NCBI RefSeq assembly: GCF_022201045.2
Contig: NC_068558.1
Location: forward strand, 42,241,501 to 42,305,500
DNA from: Citrus sinensis
Lineage: Eukaryota > Streptophyta > Magnoliopsida > Sapindales > Rutaceae
Reading direction: 5' to 3'
Length of the DNA stretch: 64,000 bases
In this document: positions 19,841 to 31,425 of the stretch, piece after piece
Numbering within the stretch: the first letter of the stretch is position 1
Layout of the letters: every line of letters begins with the position of its first letter
Program-made: the position numbers and the translations under genes
Notes under the pieces: generated by a model
Seen by the model: only the letters and a program-made list of their open reading frames with translations
Told to the model about the DNA's origin: nothing
Database searches by the model: none

Positions 19841-21908
19841 TTTAAATGGCATGCCCAGAAACCTTTCAAGTCAGCGACTGCGAGAGCAGAGAATGAACTG
19901 CTGCTGCCATTGCTTTCGGGAAAATCAAAGGCAAAGGGGAACGACAAAGGTTGCTATTAAAGCAGAAGCCCATCGGAGGAAATTAGTTTCTACTTCAAGT
20001 CCATAATGAGTTCTTTGATCCCCCATAAGCATGACTGGGAATTCATGTACGGTTTGGGCTCTTTAACCGGAAAATAAGTTGGTAGGCAGAATAGTCATAT
20101 TCTAAGGAAAATGGGCAGCTGATAATATTTGTTCGACAATGTTCAATAAAACAGTCTAGAGAAGAACCAAGTTGTTCTTGTTTAGTTGGGTAATTTGAAG
20201 AGGTATAATAGTTGAATTCAATTCAACTGTTACAAGTTGTGAATTTCAGTTTAGGCCTACTTCCAAGGCCGGGAGTTTTGTTCCATATTTTTGTTTTAGC
20301 TTCTGATTTGCCTTTCCTTTGATTATGAAAAATGCTTATTACACTGGTCACTCCTAATTCTCTCTCTCTCTAACTGTTGTTGATCAAGAAGTAAGGCGTT
20401 GCTAGGGCTTGCAAAATTTTATACAATCCGGTTATCTGACATGAATAAATGGGTATTAAAATTTGACACAATTCGATTATCTGACACAAATAAATGGGTG
20501 TTACATGTCTTTGTAATTGTATCTAGTGTGTCACACTGAGAATTGATAAATGACTTCACTTCATGATTTTAAATTAGAAGGTGATCAAATTTGACATGAT
20601 TATTAAATAGATTGGGTAAGGGTTCAACACTTTTTCTTTTTCTTTTTTTGTTGGGTTAGGGTTGAAGTTTTTTACTTATCTACTTGATTGATAACAATTA
20701 TATTTTCTAAAATTAATTTGTAGATTTTCATCATCAAAACTCAAATATTGGATGTGATTATCTACTTTTTTTTTTTTGGTAGGATGAACATATACATGAT
20801 GTTTCATTTATAAAATATAATTCTATATAAATTCAAAACTTCAATAATGTAAATGTGTAAAATATATATATATATATAAGCGGTCTATTGAGTAGCTCAT
20901 TTATTTTTTGTATTAAGTTAGAATCTCAATATTTTGACATGATTACTAAATAGGTAATGTTTAAGTTGGTCTAAATTTAATACGATACAAAATTGACACA
21001 ATACGAATATGATTTAGCAATCCATTTTGCCAACTCTATGTGTAGACCTGCTTCATTGTCTCTTAAAAAGGATAAGAAAATAATGGATGAATAAAATCAA
21101 TATAAAATGTTAAGATTATTTCACTAGGATGAATTAGGAGGTTAGGCCGTTGTTTTTTTAAAGGTCTTTTTTATTTTAGAAATATCTCTATTAATAATAC
21201 TACTACTAATAATAAGTAATTTAAAATTACATGATTCTTTACGTTATGTTTTTAAATTGTCATAAATTTTAAGATATACCCGCAGGTCATAACGTAATTT
21301 CACTATTTGATTATATCTATTTTAAATTGATAAATTTTTAGGACGCCGCAAGAAAGGAAAGAAAAACCGTAAGATTTTTGACAATTATTTAATTTTCTTT
21401 TCTGGGTAAATTTTATGATTCTAATGCTAATATGCTATTCATGAGTAGAAGTTATAAATGATTTGTCATATAATTTTTTATTCAAAGTAAAAAGTTTACG
21501 ACGTGTCATATTTACAAGTCATGTAAAATTTTAATAGCTTTCTAATTTATGAGATGCCATATAAGTTCTTAATATATGTAAGTGACATGAAATATAAATT
21601 CAAAGTATAAATAACAAGGCATACGTCAATGCCCAATTTTTGTTTTTTTAGATAAAAGATCACATCATTTATGATGTAATATTTATATAAAAATTATCTT
21701 TTTAAAAGGCAAAGTATTAAAAGACAAATGTTATTACAGAAACTCATATTAAAAACAAAAATAAACCAGGAGGCATTGGGCCTGGTAAATACCTGACCCA
21801 GATCCAAATTAGTGTTCATCCCCGTTTCCAAATCCAAATTCCCCAATTACATTCAGCAGATTCTTGTGTGTGTGCGTCTCTTGCTGTGTTAGCTGAGAAG
21901 GAACAACG
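19841..21908. other. ABCC5 3' UTR and intergenic DNA
   Basis: The first few hundred bases are presumably ABCC5 3' UTR. From about 20410 there is a degenerate repeat: two copies of a motif reading ATTATCTGACA..AATAAATGGGT (near 20430 and 20475), with further GACAC(A)ATACGA pieces to about 21010. This is typical of old dispersed plant repeats. A TA run is at about 20862-20878. No coding frame is supported. Confidence 0.5.
20420..20510. repeat. Degenerate short direct repeat
   Basis: Two roughly 45-base copies share CAAT.CG.TTATCTGACA(T/C)(G/A)AATAAATGGGT. Probably a fragment of a larger dispersed element; the family was not identified. Confidence 0.45.
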
Positions 21909-24900
21909 ATGCAGGCCATCACAAGGCGATTAAGGCACCAATCTGTACAGCCCGCAACTTCCATTTCTTCTCTTAAATCGGTTTACCCGCTCTCCGATTA
22001 CTGTAATTCCATCATTTCCTTGTCTCTTTTAGGGTTTGTCCGTCAAATTTTGCCCCCCCCCCCTTTTTATATATATTTTGTAAAATTTTACAGATAATGG
22101 AGCTGATCATCGGAGATTTGGATCTACTTCGGTCGCCACTCCCGGTACCGGCCACCTTGTTCGTAAGGGCACTGGTGGAAGATCTTCTGTTAGGTAATTT
22201 TTATCCAATTCTCTTTGCATTTTCCGTCAAATGTAGATAATATTTTGAGTACTTTGTTTGGGATAATGTGATCACCAAATGGGTACTCATTTTTTTTGTA
22301 TTTTTCAAAAGCGCTGTCGCCTTTAGCTGATAGGTAATTTTGTGTTTTCTTTCCCTTTTCTTTGTTGGGGGGGGGGGGGGGGGGGGGGTGGGGTGGGGGG
22401 GGGGGGGGGGGGGGAAAAGAAAGAAAGAAAAGAGCTTTGGGCTGGAGAAGTGTTTGAAGGTGCAGTTGTCAGCAAGCATTTTAAATTTTTTTCCCCTTTT
22501 CTGGAAATATTTTACTCAAAAGCTCTTAAAGGAATCCTTATTTGCTTTTGAGGAATTTTCTTCTTGTTTTATTTCATATTGCCTTGTGACTAAGATGACT
22601 TATGTTTACAGTGGCATTATAGCTACAGTGTTTGGCACAACTGGGTTCCTTGGACGTTATGTTGTGCAACAACTTGGTGAGTTATTTGTTTCAAAGCTAT
22701 TGATTTTAGTTGATATTATGTTGTTCCTGGTGTGGACGAGTGATATTCGATCGTGTTGATTTTTGTTTCAGCTTACTTTTGGGTTTCAACTGTGAATTTT
22801 TTGGGTTATTTCCTCTGACCGCTTGTACTCTATGTTTCTTCCAGCTAAAATGGGATCTCAAGTGCTAGTTCCTTTCCGGGGCTGTGAGGATGATCCTCGT
22901 CATCTCAAGTTGATGGGAGATTTGGGACAGGTGTAGTAGTAGTATGCAATTTCTTTTAATGGACATGAAATACAAATCTCTGTGCCGTGCATTTATGATT
23001 ATATCCAATGATCTTTTGATATTTCTCTTTCTCAGATTGTACCGATGAAGTTTAACCCAAGAGACGATAACACAATCAAGGCTACAATGGCAAAGGCTAA
23101 TGTTGTTATCAATCTTATTGGTAGACATTCATCCCTTGCGGTTCTGCCTATTAAATCCTTTTAATCTTAGGAGTGTGTAAAATATTAACTATAACTGCTA
23201 ATATTTCTTATTGGTAGGAAGAGAGTATGAGACCAGAAACTACAGCTTTGAGGATGTGAACCATTTTATGGCTGAACGCATTGCAGGGGTAGATTCTTGC
23301 ACAGTCATCCTTGTCATGTTGAACTTTTATTGAACTGTGGTAATATTTGCCAGAGTATGAATCAGGAATAGAGTGGTTGAGCAATAATTAATTGAAAAAT
23401 TGCATGTATTCATTGGAGATCAAGTTGAACCTGATTTGTAATAGAGATAATGACTAATTCTGTGTGGGCCAAGCCTTGTAAATGGGGTTGAAATATTTGT
23501 TGAAAAGTAACATTTATCTATTGCTGCTGGTTTGCAGTTGTTGTTGACTGAATTTATATCTATCAATTGTGAATTTTCATGTTCTTTCTGGACCAGTATC
23601 TTCACTGACGTATGGTTTTGGGTTACATTATGACGGTCTTGTATTTGTTATTTTCTTCTGTTGTCATCCAAGTTTATTTTCATGAGGTTGGTGTTTTGGT
23701 TATTAAGAATTTGATTTTTTTTTTAATAATTCTTTTACCCTAAATTTGTCCAGATTGCAAAAGAACATGGTGGCATCATGAGATTTATTCAAATTTCTTG
23801 CTTAGGGGCATCTTCATCATCTCCATCAAGAGTGTTTAGTACTAAAGCTGCTGCTGAGGAAGCTGTTTTGAGAGAATTACCTTGGGTGAGTTATACTTTT
23901 TCTTTCCATCAGCTAGGCTGCTTTTTCCCTTGCATTGAAATTTTTTGTAGAGCATGGTCATCCCAAGTGTGAAGTAATCTTATCTCTGACATAACCCTTC
24001 TTCTCTGACTAAACCTCATTTCGTTGTCCTGCCAATATCTGGTAGGGGATGTTAAGTTAGATAGGATGTTTGAGTCAAGACTACAAGCATAGCTATCTCA
24101 AGTTAGACCACCTACAAGGTCTATCCATCACATGCTTTTCGAATTTAATTGTTACATTTTTGCTCTCATACGCCGATATGCGGAGCTCCTAACATAATAT
24201 AATTTCTGTAGGCCACAATTATGAGGCCTGCTGCAATGATTGGTACCGAGGATCGGCTTTTGAATAAGTGGGCACAGTTTGTGAAAAAATTTAATTTTTT
24301 TCCTCTTTTTGGGGATGGATCTACCAGGTATGTGTTAACTCATCAACTACCATCGCAGATGCAGAAAGTTTTCTTTGTTTGAAGGCTTTTATAATGTTTT
24401 GCAGGCCTGGCAGAAAATTATTTTTTCGTTTGAATCCTTAATGGATATATTCCTGACATTGCCTGCTTTGCAGAATCCAACCTGTATATGTTGTTGATGT
24501 TGCTGCTGCAGTCACTGCAGCGTTAAAAGATGATGGAACCAGCATGGGAAAAATTTACGAGTTGGGTGGTCCAGATATCTTTACAGTGCATGAATTGGTA
24601 ATTTTTCTTTCTGCTTCTCAATTTCTTGTGGTTTTGCAGGTTTTTATTTCTGAACTTGTATTGCCATGCAGGCAGAGCTTATGTATGATACAATCCGTGA
24701 ATATCCTCACTATGTGAAAGTTCCTTTCCCTGTTGCAAAGGTAAATTATATGGCTGTTGTATCTGGGTGTTTGAATGAATAAATTTCTCCTTAAAAGGAT
24801 AAGAAATATTTCTATACATGCTTCTGGATGTTTTTGCTATTATAAAATAATTAATTTATATGGTGCATCAGATTTGAGTATTTGATAATCTACCCTTTTT

Positions 24901-25415
24901 TCTGTCTTAATTACGTGTCTTTTTTCACTGTGCTGGCTTGCCAAAACATTTGTGCTATTTATATATTTCTTTTGATGTCTGAGAGTGTTCCCAGTTAATT
25001 TGGTTGCATCTTGGCTTAAATGTTTTCAGGCGGTTGCTATGCCTCGGGAGATATTACTTAAAAAGGTTCCCTTTCCGTTGCCCCGTCCTGGCTTATTCAA
25101 TCTGGATGAGATTAATGCCTATACTTCAGATACAATTGTGTCAGACAATGGTTGGTTCATTACTATTAGGATTACAATGTCACTTGCTTTTCCAATCATA
25201 TTCATTGCATGTTTAGTTGTCTCCGTGTTAGCATCCTGAATCTCTCAAGTTCTCATTTTGTGGTGTGCATTGCAGCCTTAACATTTCAGGATCTGGGAAT
25301 TGTGCCACATAAGTTGAAGGGATACCCAACTGAATATCTTATCTGGTATCGTAAGGGTGGCCCAAAATTTGGTTCTACCGTCAGCGAAAGAATAAATCCG
25401 GAAGCTTGGCCATGA
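21909..25415 (+). CDS. NADH dehydrogenase [ubiquinone] 1 alpha subcomplex subunit 9, mitochondrial (complex I 39-kDa)
   Basis: Accessory subunit of respiratory complex I in the inner mitochondrial membrane, an atypical extended SDR that binds NAD(P)H and stabilises the enzyme. Exons: 21909-22002, 22094-22193, 22612-22676, 22845-22930, 23036-23120, 23218-23288, 23754-23885, 24212-24327, 24474-24597, 24672-24740, 25030-25150, 25276-25415. All are GT-AG with a continuous frame for 400 residues. The N-terminus (MQAITRRLRHQSVQ) is Arg-rich and lacks acidic residues, as expected of a mitochondrial presequence. The Rossmann motif VFGTTGFLGRYVV lies in exon 3, then VINLIG, FIQISCLGA, RPAAMIG and VYVVDVAAA, in family order. 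The C-terminus ends NPEAWP. Intron 2 holds an extreme 48-base G-rich tract and intron 1 an 11-base C tract. No defects seen. Confidence 0.95.
22367..22414 (+). repeat. Near-pure poly-G tract (46 G of 48) in intron 2 of the complex I gene
   Basis: G run from 22367 to 22414, interrupted only by T at 22389 and T at 22394. It is transcribed as G in the sense strand and can form stacked G-quadruplexes. Homopolymers of this length are error-prone to sequence, so the true length is uncertain. Confidence 0.9.
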
Positions 25416-26606
25416 TCTTCTTTGGCTATTCTATTTTCAATTGTTTGTCAGAAAATACCATCTATTTGGAAATATGGGAATGGTACGTTTAATTTTCATT
25501 TCCCTAAGACCGTGAAAAGACCTATGAGTGCAAACACTTTTGTTTGTTTCTCTCATGAGAAAAAATTCATAATCATCTGGATTCATCGAATAAGCTGGGT
25601 AGATGATCACTAAATAACAATTGAAGCATTAGCGATTTAGTGTTTTGGATTTTGTGGAGATACTAATAGCTTTGAGCCTTTGCAACCAATAGGTTTCCAG
25701 AACGCAGCATGTTTCTTCGGAGGCAGACCAGGAAATAATAACGATGTGGAGAGAGTTCTTCAATAACTCATATTTAAAATTACTGAGAAGTATTCTGGCC
25801 ATTTGTATTTTTCTAAAAAGATTCGGAATGACTTATCTTGGCCTTTGCTCTGAAGCCCTGTATTTCTAATTCGTGTTAGGAAATTGTTGTGTATTTTGCT
25901 TCTGCATCATTCTTAAAGTGACTTTTGCTTTTTGCTTTTGCTTTCTTCAGTGTTGTTGTTTCTGTTCAATTTTGGGATATTGTTTTAAAACAAGTACACT
26001 CAAAGGTGCGAGTGTTTCCGAGGAGGCTTATATGCATGGAAGGAAGTGTACGAGCTTGCCTAACCTTACCATACCATTTATATGGTCATATTATTCAGTT
26101 CACCAAAATTATACTAATGCATCACAGATTTCATGTTCCCATCAAGCCGACCAACCATAAGAAGAGAAGCTGTTTCTATTCAAACTCTTGTATCGATTTC
26201 CTGCAATCTGAACCCTTATGAAGTTGGTATTGTTTTTATGCATTGTTTTCGTAAAGCCTACTAGTAGGTGAAAACGTGCCTTGAGTTATCTAAACAACTG
26301 TTGGATTTCCTTGTGTGTGATGCCTTTGCAAACGAGCAAATCCGCTAACTAGAGAAAGTATGAATAACATGAAAACAGGAGTATGGCATGGCTTGAGGAT
26401 AAAGTCATTCCAAGGGATCATAAACTTTCCTTGTAGCTAAAGGCAAGTGAAAGTCCTTCTAACTGGGCACACAAGTAAAGGACATAGCTGCTACATTTGT
26501 TACAATCAGACCTAGCCGTAGCTTCTTCATTCTTTGGAAACAAACAAACAAGGGAAAGGAAGAGCGAAATCCAAAGTAAGAAGACCGATCAGAGAGTCTC
26601 CTGGTC
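25416..26606. other. Complex I gene 3' UTR and spacer
   Basis: No gene recognised. It probably contains the 3' UTR of the complex I subunit and the leader of the small ORF at 26607. Short open frames here have low-complexity, Cys/Phe-rich translations and no domain. Confidence 0.5.
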
Positions 26607-26948
26607 ATGGCTAGAGAAGGCAGCCACGATTGCCTCCGACGAGTTAACTTGGACGGGACGAACGTGGGGGCTACAATGTTCGTCCGCCGCAACGCCTCGG
26701 GCGAGTCATCACCAGACTGCTGTTGCCTTAACATATACGTAAACAGCAACGTTCAGGGGGTCAATAACTCCATTTTGGTTGGAAGCGAGGTAAAATTAAG
26801 AGATCCTGGAGTTCGCATATATTTTTTCGGAGATGTCGTGTTGAATAGGAGACGGCCGGGGTCAAATACCAAGAGTTGCAAGCCCGATTGGTCCGTGATG
26901 TTTATTCTTTTATGCATCTCAATTTTCATGCTGCTTTCATTTCTATGA
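26607..26948 (+). CDS. Small putative tail-anchored membrane protein (unknown function)
   Basis: A 113-codon frame whose translation looks protein-like. It has a charged, Cys-containing N-terminal half (including VRRNASG and a CCC run), a polar middle rich in NVQGVNNSILVGSEV-type sequence, a basic LNRRRPGS stretch, and a C-terminal hydrophobic helix of about 19 residues (SVMFILLCISIFMLLSFL) ending at the stop. This is the layout of a tail-anchored protein. I do not recognise a named family. It sits between the complex I subunit and MUR3, on the same strand. In Arabidopsis a small putative transmembrane protein gene may occupy the same interval (recalled, unverified). The alternative is a chance ORF, but its composition and the TM placement argue against that. 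Confidence 0.5.
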   Translation: MAREGSHDCLRRVNLDGTNVGATMFVRRNASGESSPDCCCLNIYVNSNVQGVNNSILVGSEVKLRDPGVRIYFFGDVVLNRRRPGSNTKSCKPDWSVMFILLCISIFMLLSFL

Positions 26949-27517
26949 TTAGCGGTAACTAACAGATATTGAATCAGATACATTGTACGGTCAGCGTTAT
27001 AATATTGATTGAATTAATATATTATTAAGACGGTGTTGAAAGTACTCTTCGTGGCCATCCACTCTTTCTGTTGTCATGTTTTTCATATTAACAGTTTGCC
27101 GCCCAACCTCCAGACTCCAGCTTCCCTACATGCAGACAGGCAACATGCTCGATACTCGACTACTTGTGTCATTGCAAGTTGCGCAACTCAGCAAGCTTCA
27201 TGCTTGCTTATATTGTCGGATCTGATATCTGTTTAAAAATTGACTTGCCGTTGACTTTACCACGCCGGCCGGCTAGTGTCTATGTGATTGATTGATTTTG
27301 ATTGATTTATATACCGTGTTCGAATATAGTTAATAATTTTTGTGGCGTACGTCTTTATCAACCGGAACATAATTTTAACAATAGATGGAGGCAGCATCAG
27401 CTTGGCTGTATATGCTCTCCCGTTGTTATCAAAATGAAACCATAATACATTATATTCTATATGTATTGACCCACGCCCATCAATTATGTAACTTTTCTGG
27501 AAGGACTGAAAGGTTAA

Positions 27518-27569
<52 letters not shown>

Positions 27570-28995
27570 TTCACAAATTACAATTAAGTTTGTGGTGTCC
27601 ATCCAAAGTCCAGTTGCGGTATTATTTTGATTCGGTTCTACTTTTTGCAGTGATTTTGAAAGCGAGTTTAATTCCATCACTCCAGGCTCCAGCCAGCTGT
27701 AGTTAATTCCATTTTGGTTTTAGCAGTCAAAAAAAAAAAAAAAAAAAAAAAACTTAATCTACGTTGCATGCATCTAATAGGAAATTGCAAATTCTACCTC
27801 TCCTATAACCAACCCCATACGAAAGAAAAACTGAAGGAAGTTCATGCTTGGATATTTGGAGAGCGTCATTAATTAGGTTCCATCTTTAGTCTTCAGGGAA
27901 GGAGAGCATTGGTTAGATTCGGGAGATTAGCTTTACACTGTCTTTGATATTAAAATATATGACCAGTGTTGTGTCATTGATTATCAGATTATGGTCTAAA
28001 GTGTGCGCTTTTGGAAGTGGGAAAAAAGATTAGCGCAATCATGAGATGACAAGTTGACAACGTGCATCAATGATAGACTCCCTCCCAATATAGCAAATAC
28101 TTAAAAGCTTTTAAAACAGGTACCTTCTTCTTCTCCTTTTTTTTTTCCCCCCCCTAAAATCAGTTTTTGTGATGGATGATGCAAGCTAAACATTTGACCA
28201 AATCACCAAAACTCGTCTCTTAATGTCAATAATGAAATAAGCTAAAATAACCAGCCAAATTGAAATCTTGTTAATTTTATCCTCACAGTAAGGATCCTGC
28301 CTTCACAGGAGGTTGCAGCAGTAGTGTTAAATACAGCCATTAATTGTGTCGTGTCACATACCTCAAGATGCCGCCAAGTGCATCTAGCTGGCTCCGGCTT
28401 CTTCCCCTTGGAAAATTAAAATTAGGACCACCAAATTATCCCCCCCAATTAATCACTGAATCCTATGTTCCCATTTAAGTTTAGCAGCCTCGTTGACTTA
28501 ACCGATATCCAAATCAATGGAATAACTTCACCGTTGACTTGGTCTAATTAACAGTAAACGCAAATTACATACAGATTTAGTAAAACAAACTCAAAAATGA
28601 ATCCCCACCCACCGATCAAAAATCAAGGGGTTTTCGCCCTTTTAAAAATGGCAGCTTCGGTGTCATTTCCGCAAAACGAAATTCAATTCAAGAATCGAAG
28701 AAGGACACCAAATTTTGCAAAACGCTGATTTCAATTTTTAATCAGCCAATTGGGTTTGAGTAAAAGCTAAAAAGTCACCGGTCTCATTTGACCCTTCCAC
28801 TGGATATCCGCCACGTGTGCTACGCATTCTGTTTCGGTGTTTCAAGACCTCTTTGGACTTATCACATTCATCATCATCAAAATCAACAATCATAAACAAA
28901 TCATACGACGTAATTCCAGGAAATGCCAGTGTGACAAAGCTGACACGTAATCACGCGTACCCACGCGGCACTCTTCCACCGGCTACCGACAACGC
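26949..28995. other. Intergenic region upstream of MUR3
   Basis: No gene recognised. Contains a TG dinucleotide repeat (27527-27568), a 24-base A run (27729-27752) and ordinary AT-rich DNA. A CCACGTGT G-box-like site lies near 28811, within about 200 bases of the inferred MUR3 TATA box. Confidence 0.55.
27527..27568. repeat. (TG)21 microsatellite
   Basis: Uninterrupted TG dinucleotides preceded by a short TA run, so it is a compound TA/TG microsatellite. Likely polymorphic. Its translations (His-Thr or Cys-Val repeats) are artefacts. Confidence 0.95.
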
Positions 28996-29009
28996 TGCCC
29001 TTTCTCTCT

Positions 29010-29016
29010 TATATAC
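29010..29016 (+). promoter_or_regulatory. TATA box, probable MUR3 promoter
   Basis: TATATAC within CTCTTATATACGCCC, followed by a CT-rich stretch and a probable leader. A likely 5'-UTR intron runs from the CTTGTAAGTTT donor (29113) to GAAATTTAG (29547), just before the ATG. Confidence 0.45.
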
Positions 29017-29112
29017 GCCCATCCCCGATTTCTGTGTCTGTGTTCTACAAATTTTATAGCAAAATTTTCTCCATCTCTCACAAAATCCAAATCAAATCAA
29101 ATTAAATATCTT

Positions 29113-29547
29113 GTAAGTTTATTTCTCTACTCTGTTTTCCTCTTTTGCTTTCTTAATTTTTCTGTCATTTCTGTCGCTGAATTCTTTCTGTTTTGCTGCT
29201 GACATGTCCGTAACAGATCATATGTAGCCCTCATTTTCTCATCATTTATGTTGAATCGTCGGTTTGTTCTTGAAAATCAAGATCCTCTTCTTTTGATTTG
29301 ATAGTTCAGTTACCCTTTTGGTGATTAGTCGGTTACAGTTTAAAAGTTTTTTTTTTTAATCTTTGTTGTATTTAAGCTTCATTTCCGGAGACTTAAGCTG
29401 AACTATCGAAACTAGGGTTAGGGTTTGTCATTTTTTGTAATTTGCGTGGTTTTGCGAGTTGTGGGTGTTAGATTATAACTGGGATTGTGAGTGTTTTTGG
29501 TGAAATGGGAAGTTGTTTGATTGGTTGATTTATTTGGGGAAATTTAG
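29113..29547 (+). other. Putative 5'-UTR intron of MUR3
   Basis: Consensus-like donor TT|GTAAGTTT at 29113 and acceptor AAATTTAG at 29547, six bases before the start codon. The interior is T-rich. Inferred from signals only. Confidence 0.4.
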
Positions 29548-29553
29548 AATCTG

Positions 29554-31425
29554 ATGAGACGCCGGGTGGCGGCGAGTGGCCCGACAGAGCAAATGGATAA
29601 GGGAGCCGGGAAGAATCATCAAAATAGGCTATGTTTTTTAGTTACATTGTCCGCTTTCTTTTGGATTCTGTTGTTGTACTTTCATTTTATTGTGCTCGGG
29701 ACTAATAATGTTAGTGAATCTAACCAATTGGAAACCAGTATCAAAAACTCAGAATCTTCTTTTGTCCATTTAACTAACGATGACCATCTAGCAGAACCTC
29801 GGAAGGAAGCCACCCAGCCTAGCACTTTTCGTGAATCTACCGATTCACAATTCAAACCAGTTAATCCAGAACCCATTAACCCTGAAGCCGTCGTTCATGA
29901 ATCTCCCCAATCACAATCCAAACCCATTAACCCAGAACCCATTGTTCATCAATCTCCCGAATCACAATCCAATCCCGTTATTCCAGAACCCATTAGTCAA
30001 GAGAGTGCTGGTCATGAAGTTAAGAGTTTTCCATTTATGAAGGCACTGGAAACAATAGAAAACAAGAGTGATCCTTGTGGGGGTAGGTATATTTATGTGC
30101 ATGATCTTCCTTCTAGGTTTAATGAGGATATGCTCAAGGATTGCAAGAGTTTGAGTCTTTGGACCAATATGTGTAAGTACACGGCTAATGCGGGATTAGG
30201 ACCTCCGCTTGCAAATACTGAAGGAGTGTTTTCGAATACTGGGTGGTATACTACAAACCAGTTTGCTGTTGATGTGATATTCAACAACCGAATGAAGCAG
30301 TATGAGTGCTTGACAAACGATTCTTCCATTGCTGCAGCAATTTTTGTGCCTTTTTATGCTGGGTTTGACATAGCAAGGTATCTTTGGGGGTATAATATAT
30401 CCATGAGAGATGCTGCCTCACTTGATTTGGTCAATTGGCTGACGAAGAGGCCTGAGTGGGGTATCATGGGAGGGAAGGATCACTTTCTGGTGGCAGGGAG
30501 GATAACTTGGGATTTCAGGAGAGGATCAGATGAGGAATCTGATTGGGGAAGTAAGCTTCTGTTTTTACCTGCCACAAAGAATATGTCCATGCTTGTGGTT
30601 GAATCTAGCCCATGGGGTGCAAATGATTTTGCAATCCCTTATCCAACATATTTCCATCCATCAAAGGATGCTGAAGTTTTTGATTGGCAAAATCGGATGA
30701 GGAAATTGGAGAGGAAGTGGCTCTTCTCATTTGCAGGTGCACCACGGCCTGGAGACCCCTTGTCAATTAGAGGGCAGCTTATGGAACAGTGTAGGAATTC
30801 AGAGGTGGGTAAGCTGTTGGAATGTGATTTCGGGGAAAGCAAGTGTCACTCTCCGAGCAGCATAATGCAAATGTTTCAGACGTCCATCTTCTGTCTGCAA
30901 CCTCAGGGAGATTCATACACACGAAGATCTGCTTTCGACTCTATACTGGCAGGTTGCATACCTGTTTTCTTTCATCCTGGGTCAGCTTACACACAATATA
31001 CTTGGCATCTCCCAAAGAATTATTCTTCATACTCTGTTTTCATTCCAGAGGATGACATCCGTAAGAGGAATGTAAGCATAGAGGAAAGACTGAAACAAAT
31101 TTCTCCCGAGCAGATTAAGGAGATGAGGGAGACTGTTATCAATCTCATTCCAAGGGTGATATATGCAGATCCTCGCTCAAAATTGGCGACTCTCAAGGAT
31201 TCTTTTGATGTTGCTGTACAGTCGATCATTGACAGAGTAACAAGGTTGAGGAGGCTCACCATTGAAGGTCTTCCAGAATATGATAATTTTGTGGAGCAGA
31301 ATGGCTGGAAATATGCTTTGTTAGATGAAGGACAGCGTTCAGTAGGACCTCATGAGTGGGATCCTTTCTTCTCAAAACCAAAGAAAGTAGATGATCGCGG
31401 TCGCAAAAAATTCATGGAAGAATGA
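29554..31425 (+). CDS. MUR3: Xyloglucan galactosyltransferase MUR3 (KATAMARI1 type)
   Basis: Golgi type II membrane glycosyltransferase (GT47, exostosin fold) that adds galactose to a specific xylosyl residue of xyloglucan. The Arabidopsis protein also affects endomembrane and actin organisation. Single-exon frame of 623 residues against about 619 in Arabidopsis. Short cytosolic N-terminus ([17 protein letters not shown]), one membrane anchor at about residues 27-48, then a Pro/Ser-rich stem (about 55-150). The catalytic domain starts near [15 protein letters not shown] and includes [56 protein letters not shown] and [16 protein letters not shown], with the usual [13 protein letters not shown]. 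The stem contains 17-residue imperfect repeats. No defects seen. It lies beside the complex I subunit gene, as in Arabidopsis. Confidence 0.96.
   Translation: MRRRVAASGPTEQMDKGAGKNHQNRLCFLVTLSAFFWILLLYFHFIVLGTNNVSESNQLETSIKNSESSFVHLTNDDHLAEPRKEATQPSTFRESTDSQFKPVNPEPINPEAVVHESPQSQSKPINPEPIVHQSPESQSNPVIPEPISQESAGHEVKSFPFMKALETIENKSDPCGGRYIYVHDLPSRFNEDMLKDCKSLSLWTNMCKYTANAGLGPPLANTEGVFSNTGWYTTNQFAVDVIFNNRMKQYECLTNDSSIAAAIFVPFYAGFDIARYLWGYNISMRDAASLDLVNWLTKRPEWGIMGGKDHFLVAGRITWDFRRGSDEESDWGSKLLFLPATKNMSMLVVESSPWGANDFAIPYPTYFHPSKDAEVFDWQNRMRKLERKWLFSFAGAPRPGDPLSIRGQLMEQCRNSEVGKLLECDFGESKCHSPSSIMQMFQTSIFCLQPQGDSYTRRSAFDSILAGCIPVFFHPGSAYTQYTWHLPKNYSSYSVFIPEDDIRKRNVSIEERLKQISPEQIKEMRETVINLIPRVIYADPRSKLATLKDSFDVAVQSIIDRVTRLRRLTIEGLPEYDNFVEQNGWKYALLDEGQRSVGPHEWDPFFSKPKKVDDRGRKKFMEE
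29830..29999 (+). repeat. In-frame ~51-bp minisatellite in MUR3 stem region
   Basis: About three imperfect 51-base (17-codon) units encode variants of [17 protein letters not shown]. One unit runs about 29897-29947 and the next about 29948-29998. The first is degenerate and carries an extra NPEP step. The period is a multiple of three, so copy changes keep frame. Confidence 0.75.

Noticed and set aside
22340..22759. Long open frame encoding a poly-Gly stretch
   Set aside because: It arises from the poly-G tract in intron 2 and runs into exon 3 of the complex I gene; the glycine run is not protein-like.
27257..27630. Open frames with His-Thr and Cys-Val repeats on both strands
   Set aside because: Translations of the TG microsatellite; no domain or start context.
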